A stretch of 9,061 bases of DNA from Rhodospirillaceae bacterium TMED167 (GTDB lineage: Bacteria; Pseudomonadota; Alphaproteobacteria; Rhodospirillales_A; UBA2165): the NCBI GenBank assembly GCA_002170915.1, contig NHHQ01000150.1:4454-13514 (forward strand), in the 5' to 3' direction. Position 1 is the stretch's first letter, and every line of letters begins with the position of its first letter. Below, in pieces: positions 1 through 7,119 of this stretch. Below the pieces are notes generated by a model, which did not search any database, was not told the DNA's origin, and worked only from the letters and a program-made list of their open reading frames with translations. The position numbers and the translations under genes are program-made.

Positions 1-263
1 TATCATTACGACGGACAAAGTCACTATGCACATCCGCGACCTTGCCAGCGAGATGTGGTCGTACCCCTCCAGCCCTCGATCTGTCAACCGCCAACGTCTT
101 GGCATCCCTGGTCTCGCGCCATAGCGCCCATGCCATCAAAATCCGGGGGCCAGCAGGCTGTCCGGGGACCGCAAAACATAATTGACATCTTGTGCGAGGA
201 GGGACGGCGCTTTATCTAACATAAACACCGATCTAAATAATGTGACGTCGTGGAGATGATACA
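1..263. other. Upstream stretch with no supportable gene
   Basis: Several frames stay open over part of this stretch. Plus frame 1 is open to a TAA at 217-219, and a minus frame starting with an ATG near 95 runs off the left edge. None gives a protein I recognise, and the amino acid make-up looks random. A perfect -35-like TTGACA lies at 182-187, but no -10 sits at a normal distance from it. The only clear signal is the ribosome binding site of the next gene, GGAG at 252-255. The left part could be the end of a gene whose body lies outside the window. Confidence 0.4.
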
Positions 264-1277
264 ATGTCTCAGAGAATTGTAACGGTTTTTGGCGGCTCCG
301 GTTTTATCGGACGCCATGTGGTCCGGCGACTAGCACAGGAAGGAGCACAAGTTCGCGTCGCTGTCCGCGATCCCGAGACGGCCAACTATTTGCGCCTCAT
401 GGGCGGAATCGGCCAAATTGTGCCTGTCCCTACCGACATAAGCGATCCTGCGTCCGTCGCGCGCGCGCTCGATGGCGCGGACCAGGCCGTGAATTTGGTG
501 GGCATTCTATTTGAGGCCGGCAAGCAGCGCTTTCAAAGGGTACACACCGATGCGGCAGCCTGCATTGCGGATGCGTCGCAGACGGCCGGAGTGCGACAAT
601 TGGTGCATGTGTCCGCCATCGGCGCCGATACAAAATCAGATGCCCTCTATGCGCGGACCAAAGGCCTGGGAGAAAAAGCGGTCAAAAAAGCTTACCCAAA
701 GGCGACCATTTTGCGACCCAGCATCGTTTTTGGCCCCGAGGACGGATTTTTCAATCTGTTCGCTGGCATGAGCCGTTTGGCTCCGGCCCTTCCCGTGTTT
801 GGTTGTCCGGCCTGGCCCAAAGTATCCGTGTTTTCTAACAAAGGTTTGTTTAATCTTGATTTTTACGGTGATGGCGGCACCAAGTTCCAACCGGTTTATG
901 TGGGGGACGTTGCGGATGCAGTAATGACGACGTTGGGATCGCCTGAGACTGCGGGCAAGGTCTATGAGCTCGGCGGGCCTACCGTTTACAGCAGCAGAGA
1001 GCTTATGTCGTTAATGCTTCGGACAATTGGGCGCCGGCGAATCCTCCTGCCGCTCCCTTTTTGGCTGCTGACCACTATGGGGTTTTTTATGGAAGCCCTG
1101 CCAAAACCTCTCATCACCCGTGATCAGGTGAAGCTGCTGCGGCGGGACAATGTCGTAGCTCGGCGCGCCAAAAAATTACAGGATTTGGGGATAGCGTCCA
1201 CGGCGGCGGAAGCCGTGCTGCCGACCTATCTGGCCAGGTTCCGGATCCCCCGGCGCGATAGCGTGGAGAAATCCTAG
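264..1277 (+). CDS. NDUFA9-like atypical SDR, NAD(P)-binding epimerase family
   Basis: This 337-residue protein belongs to the atypical short-chain dehydrogenases related to NDUFA9, the 39-kDa accessory subunit of respiratory complex I. Bacteria often label these 'complex I NDUFA9 subunit family' or 'NAD-dependent epimerase'; the substrate is usually unknown. The N-terminus carries the Rossmann glycine motif GGSGFIG (G10, G13, G16), and an intact YxxxK motif (YARTK, near residue 129) follows. The block FQPVYVGDVADAV (near 209-221) is typical of the group. Between the PALPVFG and GTKFQPVYV segments lie about 20 extra residues (roughly 180-202) compared with shorter relatives I know. The ATG start is supported by GGAG at 252-255, eight bases upstream. 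The next gene is on the opposite strand, so this one ends its transcription unit. Family is fairly sure; a role with complex I or quinones is inference only. Confidence 0.88.
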   Translation: MSQRIVTVFGGSGFIGRHVVRRLAQEGAQVRVAVRDPETANYLRLMGGIGQIVPVPTDISDPASVARALDGADQAVNLVGILFEAGKQRFQRVHTDAAACIADASQTAGVRQLVHVSAIGADTKSDALYARTKGLGEKAVKKAYPKATILRPSIVFGPEDGFFNLFAGMSRLAPALPVFGCPAWPKVSVFSNKGLFNLDFYGDGGTKFQPVYVGDVADAVMTTLGSPETAGKVYELGGPTVYSSRELMSLMLRTIGRRRILLPLPFWLLTTMGFFMEALPKPLITRDQVKLLRRDNVVARRAKKLQDLGIASTAAEAVLPTYLARFRIPRRDSVEKS

Positions 1278-1310
1278 ACGATCTGGCTATGATCAGAAGA
1301 ACAGTTTTTT

Positions 1311-1495
1311 AGGAGGTAACATTCTTATGGAGCATTCTGGTATCGGTTGTTGCTCTGGTGGCGATGAAAATCTCGCCATATTCACTTAGAAAGTTAGAGC
1401 CCTTCACCGTCCGCCGGATCAATGGCAGATGGTCGAGCCTGTCCAAGGTTCGCGTGCTGCCGGTTTGTACTAAACATTTTCGACTATTGGGTTGA
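1311..1495 (+). other. Strong Shine-Dalgarno with possible frameshifted small membrane protein
   Basis: A textbook Shine-Dalgarno, AGGAGG, lies at 1311-1316, ten bases before an ATG at 1327. Read from that ATG, the frame stops after only 20 codons (TAG at 1387-1389). If one G of the GG at 1329-1330 is skipped, the ATG joins an open frame running to a TGA at 1493-1495. That frame would encode about 55 residues: a hydrophobic N-terminus (MSILVSVVALVAM) followed by a basic tail. This is the layout of a small single-pass membrane protein, but I recognise no family. The alternative is a chance open frame in the 206-base gap between two genes that end toward each other. The frame would overlap the end of the aminopeptidase gene by about 12 bases. 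Confidence 0.25.
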
Positions 1496-2860
1496 AATAT
1501 GATCAACAATAGCTGCATAAACGGCTCTGATTCCCATGGCCTCGCCGCCCTCCGGGCGGCCCGGGCGGTCTCCGGCATTCCACGCCATCAAATCGATATG
1601 CGCCCAAGAAACCGACGGCTCGACGAATTCCTGCAAGAACAAGGCTGCTGTGATGGCGCCGCCAAACCCCGAGTCCGGTGCATTGGTGATGTCGGCGGTC
1701 TTGCTTTTAATAAGCCGGCGGTATCCCGGCCATAGGGGCAGCCGCCACATAGGATCCTGTTCCGTGGTCCCCGCCTGCAAAATGCGGTCCGCCAACAGAT
1801 CGTCATTGCTGAACAGGGCCGGCAGCTCGGTGCCCAGCGCGACCCGGGCGGCCCCGGTAAGGGTGGCAAAATCAATGATAAGGCGAGGTTTTTCGCGGGC
1901 CGCTTCGCTGAGAGCATCGGCCAGGATAACGCGGCCCTCCGCGTCCGTATGACCAATTTCGATGGTTTTGCCGCTGCGTGACGTGATCACATCCAAGGGC
2001 CGGATGGCATTGCCTGCAATGCTGTTTTCCACTGCCGGTATAAGCACCCGAAGCCGTACGCGAACTTTGGCGGCCATAAGGAGGGCGGCAACGCCCAGAA
2101 CATGTGCTGCACCGCCCATGTCCTTTTTCATCAGTTTCATCCCGGCCGCCGGTTTGATGTCGAGGCCGCCAGTGTCGAAACACACGCCCTTTCCAACCAA
2201 GGTGACCTTTGGATCCCGGGGCCGTCCCCACGTCAAGTCAAGCAGGCGCGGCGCATCGTCGCTCGCCCGCCCAATGGCGTGAATAGTGGGGAAATTTTTC
2301 GCCAAAAGCTGCTCGCCGCGTAGGGCCTTGAACTTGGCCCCATGTTGCAGTGCAAGGGCACGGGCAGCTTTTTCCAATTCACTTGGCCCCATATCATCGG
2401 CCGGGGTGTTGATCAGATCGCGGACCAGGAATGTTGCTTCCATGACCCGGGTCACATGGGCCGTGTCGCAGGTTTTTGGCCAGCAAAGTGATGTCTTCAA
2501 CGCGACGGGTTTGCGATAGGCATCGAAGTGGTAGCTGCCGAGCGCCCAGCCAAGAGCAGCCCGTGTCGCGGCCGCTTTCCCGCGCACACCGTCAAGCCGG
2601 TAGAGGCCGTCCGGCAGGTTGCGCGCGAGGCCTGCCGTATCCCAAATCTCCAGTGGATCAGAGATACCCAGCACGACCCTCGACAGGCTCCCGTCGGCCC
2701 CCGGGATCAAACATGTTTTGCCTGGCGTCCCGGTAAAGCCATTCACTGTCATCCATTTTTTCTCATAAGCGGAGCGGTCGGCGCGCCATTGCGTCAAGTC
2801 TTCTTGGGTGACGACCGTAACAGGGGTGGCTTTTCCATCGGAGGGTGAAAATAGTTTCAT
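1484..2860 (-). CDS. M17 leucyl aminopeptidase family protein
   Basis: This is a cytosolic metallo-aminopeptidase (458 residues) that removes N-terminal residues from peptides using two metal ions; the enzymes are usually hexamers. All seven residues used for metals and catalysis in E. coli PepA are present at a constant offset of 46: K224, D229, K236, D247, D306, E308 and R310. They sit in VGKGVCFDTGG, IKP, KKDMGGAA and the TDAEGR block. The family signature NTDAEGR reads HTDAEGR here, so Asn is replaced by His304. The protein is shorter than E. coli PepA (503), with a reduced N-terminal domain, as I would expect for the alphaproteobacterial branch. The start is the ATG at 2860 with GAGAGG five bases upstream; a TTG codon just before it is less likely. 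The gene lies 97 bases downstream of arsJ and probably has its own promoter. Substrate preference cannot be read from sequence. Confidence 0.93.
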   Translation of the reverse strand: MKLFSPSDGKATPVTVVTQEDLTQWRADRSAYEKKWMTVNGFTGTPGKTCLIPGADGSLSRVVLGISDPLEIWDTAGLARNLPDGLYRLDGVRGKAAATRAALGWALGSYHFDAYRKPVALKTSLCWPKTCDTAHVTRVMEATFLVRDLINTPADDMGPSELEKAARALALQHGAKFKALRGEQLLAKNFPTIHAIGRASDDAPRLLDLTWGRPRDPKVTLVGKGVCFDTGGLDIKPAAGMKLMKKDMGGAAHVLGVAALLMAAKVRVRLRVLIPAVENSIAGNAIRPLDVITSRSGKTIEIGHTDAEGRVILADALSEAAREKPRLIIDFATLTGAARVALGTELPALFSNDDLLADRILQAGTTEQDPMWRLPLWPGYRRLIKSKTADITNAPDSGFGGAITAALFLQEFVEPSVSWAHIDLMAWNAGDRPGRPEGGEAMGIRAVYAAIVDHISTQ

Positions 2861-2902
2861 CAAGACCTCTCTAGATCCATGCAGTGACGTGGATATATTT
2901 CA

Positions 2903-2932
2903 TTTATATATTTAGACCCACCATAGCGTCAC
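2903..2932 (-). promoter_or_regulatory. Candidate sigma-70 promoter for the M17 aminopeptidase
   Basis: Read on the minus strand, a -35-like GTGACG (2927-2932, four of six consensus bases) is followed after 18 bases by a -10-like TATAAA (2903-2908, five of six). It lies about 45 bases upstream of the aminopeptidase ATG in an AT-rich patch. It suggests the peptidase is transcribed separately from arsJ. The call rests on consensus matching alone. Confidence 0.35.
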
Positions 2933-2957
2933 GCGAATAACCCAAAAATTACACCAA

Positions 2958-4205
2958 TTAGCGCCCACTTGCCTGACTGAGTGGCAGTGTCATCAGCACC
3001 GCCAGGCCGATCATCACCCCGGACACTAATAGGCAGGCCGCAAGCCCATAAAACTGAAATACAATTCCGGAAAGTAGAGTGCCTAAGAATCGCCCTGCTG
3101 CGTTGGCCATATAATAAAAGCCCACGTTCAAGGCGATTTTATCACGATCCGAATAGGCCACGATCAGAAAGGAATGCACTGAGGAATTTATAGCAAAGAT
3201 GATGCCGAACAGGCACAATCCGCTGATCAATGTCAGTTTGACCAAGAGGCCATCGGCCCAAAAGTCAACGGCTGCTGGTGTTAGACCGGCCGCAATGGCC
3301 AGCGGGATGAGACACAGCAGCGTTCCCCAGTATTTTGCCGCCCTCGCGCCGCTACCAGCATCAGATACATGTGTGAGAAGCTTCGGCGCTACGGCCTGGA
3401 TAACCCCGTACCCGATCACCCAGGCCGCCATAAAGCCGCCAATCTGATCAAAGCTCCAGCCGAATTGGCGGGCCAGAAAGATGGGAACACCAACAACGAA
3501 CCAGACATCTCGTGATGCGAAGAGAAATACCCGCGCGATGGAAAGAAAGTTAATTTCCCGCTTTTTGGAAAATAGATCTCGAGGGGTGATCTTTTCGCTT
3601 GCTCGCCCCAAGTCTGCCGTCACTAACCCCCTAGCGGCGAGAAGGACAAGTATCAGGAATACTGCCAGGGACCAAAGCGCGATGTGGAACCCCAAGAACT
3701 GCAAAAGAATGCCACCGAGTAAAAAGCCGACACCTTTCAGAGCGTTCTTGGACCCGGTCAACAGCGCGATCCATCGAAATAAGAGCCCTTGATTTTTCTC
3801 TGGAACGACTCGTTTCACCGCGCTCTTAGCGCTCATTTTGGTGAGATCTTTGGCCACGCCACTGAATGCCTGGGCGGTCATCACATAGATGACAGAGATA
3901 TCGAGGGCCCAATGTGGCTGCACCCCAGACAGCATGATCAGGGCGCCAATTTGAACAATAAGACCGGTGAACAGGGTCAGCTTTAGCCCATGTTTAGCGC
4001 CGATCCATCCTCCAATAAAGTTCGTGAAAATACCCATGGCCTCATAGAGGAGAAACATAAAGGCCAGATTAACGGGCGAAAAACCGAGGGTGTGGAAATG
4101 TAACAACACAAGCATGCGCAGCGCACCGTCGGTCAGGGTAAAGCCCCAGTAGGTACCGGTGATGGCGGCATAACTTTTTCCATCGTTTAACTGAAACCGT
4201 CCCAC
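2958..4205 (-). CDS. arsJ: ArsJ, organoarsenical (1-arseno-3-phosphoglycerate) efflux MFS transporter
   Basis: ArsJ is an inner-membrane major facilitator permease that exports 1-arseno-3-phosphoglycerate, the unstable ester made when GAPDH uses arsenate instead of phosphate. The 415 residues match the family's usual length of about 400-415, and the chain is hydrophobic throughout, consistent with about 12 membrane segments. The N-terminal block TYWGFTLTDGALRMLVLLHF (near 18-37) is the hallmark I recognise for ArsJ. It is followed by a loop containing KDLTKMSAKSAVK (near 119-131). The start is a GTG at 4205 with no good Shine-Dalgarno, 16 bases after the gap stop codon, which suggests translational coupling. 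The GTG start places the hallmark block at the expected distance from the N-terminus. The partner GAPDH lies immediately upstream, the canonical arrangement, and strongly supports the call. No arsR or arsenate reductase gene is visible. Confidence 0.93.
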   Translation of the reverse strand: MGRFQLNDGKSYAAITGTYWGFTLTDGALRMLVLLHFHTLGFSPVNLAFMFLLYEAMGIFTNFIGGWIGAKHGLKLTLFTGLIVQIGALIMLSGVQPHWALDISVIYVMTAQAFSGVAKDLTKMSAKSAVKRVVPEKNQGLLFRWIALLTGSKNALKGVGFLLGGILLQFLGFHIALWSLAVFLILVLLAARGLVTADLGRASEKITPRDLFSKKREINFLSIARVFLFASRDVWFVVGVPIFLARQFGWSFDQIGGFMAAWVIGYGVIQAVAPKLLTHVSDAGSGARAAKYWGTLLCLIPLAIAAGLTPAAVDFWADGLLVKLTLISGLCLFGIIFAINSSVHSFLIVAYSDRDKIALNVGFYYMANAAGRFLGTLLSGIVFQFYGLAACLLVSGVMIGLAVLMTLPLSQASGR

Positions 4206-4221
4206 TATTTTATTCCGTTTT

Positions 4222-5232
4222 TTAGAGTGTTGCGGCGATTTTCATCGCTAAATCCACCATTCTGTTTACGTACCCCCATTCATTATCATACCAAGCATAA
4301 ATTTTGACTTGCGTCCCATTAATTACCAGGGTTGACGGCCCGTCGATGATAGAGGACCGGGAATCATTCGTGTAATCGACTGAAACAAGGGGACGGTCTT
4401 CCAAACCGAGAATACCATTTAGCTCCGTTTTCGAAGCGTTCCGAAAGATCTGGTTGACCTCATCGGCAGAGGTAACCCGCTTGACCTCGAACACGCAGTC
4501 GGTAAGCGACGCGTTGAGGAGCGGGACGCGAATAGCGTGCCCGTCTAATTTGCCCTTCAGATCTGGGTAAATCAGAGTTATGGCGGTGGCCGAACCAGTT
4601 GTGGTCGGAATGAGTGAGGTGAGGCCCGACCGGGCTCGGCGCAAGTCTTTATGGGGACCGTCCACCATAACCTGCGTATTAGTGACATTGTGGACGGTGG
4701 TTATACTGCCATGTGTGATTCCGATATTTTCGTGGATTACCTTAACCACCGGAGCGAGACAGTTCGTGGTACAGGAAGCTGCAGTGACGATGTCGTGGGT
4801 GGCGGGATTATATAACCAGTCGTTCACGCCCATGACGATGTTGAGTACATCTTCCTCCTTCACGGGCGCGGCTACGATTACCTTTCTGGGTGTTCCCGCA
4901 AGGTGCGCCGACAGTGTTTCACGGGTTCTGAACTCACCACTCGCTTCGATGACAATGTCCACACCCGCTGCTGACCAGGGGATCTCTGCCGGCGTGGAGT
5001 AGGCCGAAATAGAGAGGTTTTTTCCAGAAACTTGGAGGTATGACGATTGCCAGGAGATATCTCGATCCCAGCGACCGTGTACAGAATCAAATTCTAGGAG
5101 ATGGGCTAACACTTCAGGATCGCCGTGAGGCTCATTGATGTGAACGATGTCTAGGTCCGGCCAGTCCCAGGCCACGCGAAGTGCCAGGCGTCCAATTCGG
5201 CCGAGTCCATTAATTCCCACGCGTGTGGTCAT
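4222..5232 (-). CDS. gap: ArsJ-associated glyceraldehyde-3-phosphate dehydrogenase
   Basis: This is a type I GAPDH (336 residues) of the branch found with ArsJ. In the described pathway it converts glyceraldehyde-3-phosphate, NAD+ and arsenate to 1-arseno-3-phosphoglycerate, which ArsJ then exports. The NAD-binding motif [10 protein letters not shown] is at residues 6-15. The active-site block [12 protein letters not shown] holds the catalytic Cys154, and [10 protein letters not shown] holds the base His181. The C-terminal [16 protein letters not shown] is standard for GAPDH. Branch features I recognise include [18 protein letters not shown] near the N-terminus, [14 protein letters not shown], and [13 protein letters not shown]. 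These differ from glycolytic GAPDH. The best Shine-Dalgarno, AAGGAG at 5246-5251, lies 13 bases from the ATG, which is rather far. An 85-base gap separates it from the upstream MDR gene. arsJ follows after 16 bases, so the two are surely co-transcribed. A purely glycolytic role is possible but less likely. Confidence 0.93.
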   Translation of the reverse strand: MTTRVGINGLGRIGRLALRVAWDWPDLDIVHINEPHGDPEVLAHLLEFDSVHGRWDRDISWQSSYLQVSGKNLSISAYSTPAEIPWSAAGVDIVIEASGEFRTRETLSAHLAGTPRKVIVAAPVKEEDVLNIVMGVNDWLYNPATHDIVTAASCTTNCLAPVVKVIHENIGITHGSITTVHNVTNTQVMVDGPHKDLRRARSGLTSLIPTTTGSATAITLIYPDLKGKLDGHAIRVPLLNASLTDCVFEVKRVTSADEVNQIFRNASKTELNGILGLEDRPLVSVDYTNDSRSSIIDGPSTLVINGTQVKIYAWYDNEWGYVNRMVDLAMKIAATL

Positions 5233-5317
5233 GCCTTTTTTATCACTCCTTTTTTGCCGGGTGACCGGGGGCTCGTTTTTTTAAGTCCCCAGGAACCATT
5301 GGTATATTAATCTCGTC

Positions 5318-6307
5318 TCAGAGTTGCGGATTTATGACAACCCGGTCACGCGTCTCATTTTGCAGCACCCTGTCATAGCCGGCAGCTACCGCATCCAGGG
5401 AGAAAACATGATCATCCCGGATTGGGTAGGGCTTGTAGACGCCGAGCTCGAAGCCATCGCGCATCGCTTCTAAGATTTCACCTGAGATCACTGCGTCATG
5501 ATCCATATTACTCACGCCGACCAGCATATGATTGCCCCTGTAGAAAGTACGAAGGTTGATTATATTCTCTTCCACAAAAGTGGAGATGATGATCTGCCGA
5601 CCTTCTTTGGCGAGGCACGCGTTGGCATCGGCGAAATAGGGACTTCCAACGCCATTCATGATAATGTCAGCACCCCGCCCACCGGTCCGTTCCAGGATGG
5701 CCGCCCGCAAGTCGGGCTCCGTGGACAGGGTCACAACGTCAACCGGCACCGTCGCCTGACCGTCATAGACGTCTTTTGTGCGCTCAACAGCGATGACTGT
5801 AGCGCCGGCACCCGCTGCCAATTGTACGCTCGCTTCGCCAACTTTCCCGCCGGCGCCCAGAACAACAACAGTGTCACCAGCCTGTACGCGAGATCCCTTG
5901 ACCATGCCGAGCCAGGCGCAGGTCCACGAGACGCCGAGGCAACCGGCCTCCAGCAGAGATAGATTGGTCGGTTTTTCGCGTACCGCCGCCGCATCGATCA
6001 CGGCGAACTCCGCGTGGCAGCCGTCGCGTTTCATGCCGAGGTCGCCGCCTGTGCCCCATACCTGTTTGCCGATATGGTGGGCCGGGCCATCGACCACCGT
6101 GCCCGCGAAATCCCGGCCCGGTGTGCGCGGCCATACGAGATCCGGCATTTTGCCGAGCAGGGCTTTTACGTCCGATGGGTTCACCCCGCTTGAGGCAACT
6201 TCGATCAGGCATTCCCCCGGCCCGAAGACCGGTGTCTCGATCTCTGCTAGATCATATTTTAGATCGTCTGATGTCTCGGATTTTTCGTGAACGCGTATGG
6301 CCCGCAT
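5318..6307 (-). CDS. Zinc-independent MDR oxidoreductase (quinone oxidoreductase-like)
   Basis: This 329-residue protein is a medium-chain dehydrogenase/reductase of the zeta-crystallin or quinone-oxidoreductase type, probably a cytosolic NAD(P)H-dependent reductase of quinones or enones. An N-terminal GroES-like domain includes GVNPSDVKALLG (41-52) and PGRDFAGTVVDG (63-74). It is followed by a Rossmann domain with GAGGKVG at 151-157. The spaced cysteines of the structural zinc lobe of classical alcohol dehydrogenases are absent, so it should work without zinc. The ATG has an AGAGG-type Shine-Dalgarno eight bases upstream. It lies 90 bases after the RidA gene on the same strand and 85 bases before gap, so the genes may share a transcript, though both gaps could hold promoters. 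A link to arsenic detoxification is conjecture; RidA and MDR reductases more often occur together in catabolic or carbonyl-detoxification settings. Family sure, substrate unknown. Confidence 0.87.
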   Translation of the reverse strand: MRAIRVHEKSETSDDLKYDLAEIETPVFGPGECLIEVASSGVNPSDVKALLGKMPDLVWPRTPGRDFAGTVVDGPAHHIGKQVWGTGGDLGMKRDGCHAEFAVIDAAAVREKPTNLSLLEAGCLGVSWTCAWLGMVKGSRVQAGDTVVVLGAGGKVGEASVQLAAGAGATVIAVERTKDVYDGQATVPVDVVTLSTEPDLRAAILERTGGRGADIIMNGVGSPYFADANACLAKEGRQIIISTFVEENIINLRTFYRGNHMLVGVSNMDHDAVISGEILEAMRDGFELGVYKPYPIRDDHVFSLDAVAAGYDRVLQNETRDRVVINPQL

Positions 6308-6356
6308 GTCTCTTTCCTCTGCCCAATTTTTACGAGATCCGTAATTGTCTTCTTGC

Positions 6357-6372
6357 GGCCGTTTCGTCGGCC
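6357..6372. repeat. Short intergenic hairpin between RidA and MDR genes
   Basis: A perfect five-base stem, GGCCG and CGGCC, encloses a six-base loop in the 90-base gap between the RidA and MDR genes. No T-run follows on either strand, so it does not look like an intrinsic terminator. It might shape the transcript if the genes are co-transcribed, or it may be chance in GC-rich DNA. Confidence 0.25.
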
Positions 6373-6397
6373 AAACTTTCTGGGCTGCGCGCGCCGG

Positions 6398-6781
6398 TCA
6401 CAGCACGGCGATAAATTCAATTTGGATGAGGCGGCCCGGCGGCATGTCATGGACCGAGGTATGGCGTACTGGCCGGTCTTCTTCATCCGGAAACAGGGCA
6501 ATCCACTCCGGGTTGACGTGGGCGCGGTCATCGCGGTCTCGCACGGAGATACTCATTTTAGCGATATCGCCCGGCGTGCCGCCGGCCCGCTTCATGATGT
6601 TGCGGATGGTTTGAAAACAATTCCGGACCTGTGTCTCGATGTCGTCCGGGAGCTCATGGCTGTTTGGGTCATCACCGCCGACGGCGGCCGAATATACCAT
6701 GTTGCCAATCTTTACCGCCGGGGGAAACGGCTGCGCATGTTCCGGAATATTAGGTCCCCTAAGGACTTCCCGTTTTGGCAT
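6398..6781 (-). CDS. RidA (YjgF/YER057c/UK114) family protein
   Basis: RidA proteins are small trimeric enzymes; the best-known members hydrolyse reactive enamine/imine intermediates. This one has 127 residues, the usual size. The catalytic arginine corresponds to R106 in RPVRHTSV (E. coli RidA Arg105), and the acidic residue near the end is present as E122 in IQIEFIAV (E. coli Glu120). Thus it is likely catalytically competent rather than one of the arginine-lacking subfamilies. The frame stays open upstream to about 6970, but the extra N-terminal part has no family similarity. The ATG at 6781 is the better start: it has GGGAG about ten bases upstream and places the family's first strand correctly. 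It is the first gene of the minus-strand run; the MDR oxidoreductase follows after 90 bases. Its substrate is unknown. Confidence 0.87.
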   Translation of the reverse strand: MPKREVLRGPNIPEHAQPFPPAVKIGNMVYSAAVGGDDPNSHELPDDIETQVRNCFQTIRNIMKRAGGTPGDIAKMSISVRDRDDRAHVNPEWIALFPDEEDRPVRHTSVHDMPPGRLIQIEFIAVL

Positions 6782-6952
6782 TGATTGAATGCTCCCGCTT
6801 ACTGATACAATATAAATCCTACAACCAAATGTCCGGAATGGAAATAAAACCAAAAGTCTGCGAATGGCCCCCAAATACCCCGCACCAGCCCTGCGCTCAG
6901 TCCTCTGATACAAATCAAACCTGACCTTCGGGACACTTCCTCTACCGCGGAG

Positions 6953-6999
6953 AAAAAAACCGCCATCCATTGAAAAATCAGCATTCAGAGGGGGATGGC
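6953..6999 (-). terminator. Candidate intrinsic terminator downstream of the GIY-YIG pseudogene
   Basis: Read on the minus strand, GCCATCC (6993-6999) and GGATGGC (6962-6968) form a perfect seven-base GC-rich stem around a 24-base loop. GG and seven Ts follow (6953-6959). The position fits the end of a transcript from the GIY-YIG gene, separating it from ridA. The long loop and the two bases before the T-run make it less than ideal. Confidence 0.4.
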
Positions 7000-7038
7000 C
7001 TGCTAATATTTTACTTAGATTTCTTAATCAGCGGATGT

Positions 7039-7093
7039 CCTAAAATACTAAATTCTGCTAGCGTTAGGATATTTTTCAGGACGCTGAAAAATA
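7039..7093. repeat. Nested inverted repeats
   Basis: A perfect ten-base inverted repeat (TATTTTTCAG at 7070-7079 and CTGAAAAATA at 7084-7093) surrounds the four-base loop GACG. Just left of it, TCCTAA (7039-7044) pairs with TTAGGA (7064-7069) across 19 bases, and AGCGT (7060-7064) can pair with ACGCT (7081-7085). The T-tract is inside the stem and not after it, so the main hairpin is not a standard terminator. Alternatives are an operator-like palindrome, an RNA hairpin, or a remnant of a mobile element end. Confidence 0.45.
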
Positions 7094-7119
7094 ATCTGAC
7101 TTCAAATGATCAACAAGAT

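Larger units (their letters stand above)
6782..7119. other. AT-rich intergenic region without a supportable gene
   Basis: This 338-base stretch lies between the RidA start and the end of the broken GIY-YIG gene. Open frames exist on both strands, among them a plus-strand frame from a TTG at 6970 that runs antisense to the pseudogene and a 61-codon minus frame at 6799-6984. Neither resembles a known protein. It contains the candidate terminator and the palindrome cluster listed separately. It presumably also holds the RidA promoter, but I see no convincing -35/-10 pair. Confidence 0.55.

Noticed and set aside
182..187. Perfect TTGACA as a promoter for the NDUFA9-like gene
   Set aside because: No -10-like hexamer lies 15-19 bases downstream; the nearest AT-rich hexamers are 23 or more bases away.
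1309..1578. 89-codon minus-strand frame overlapping the end of the aminopeptidase gene
   Set aside because: It overlaps the real aminopeptidase C-terminus in another frame and shows no family features.
4580..5002. 140-codon plus-strand frame inside the gap gene
   Set aside because: It is antisense to a clear GAPDH reading frame and shows no motif of its own.
5252..5290. GC-rich repeat followed by a T-run on the plus strand as a terminator
   Set aside because: The CCGG-GTGA-CCGG stem is only four bases, the T-run is not adjacent, and no plus-strand gene lies upstream to be terminated.
6782..6970. N-terminal extension of the RidA reading frame by 63 codons
   Set aside because: The extra residues have no RidA similarity, the internal ATG at 6781 has a ribosome binding site, and the shorter form has the normal family length.
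7039..7093. Palindrome cluster as an integron attC site
   Set aside because: The conserved RYYYAAC and GTTRRRY core boxes are not present in the required arrangement, and there is no integrase.
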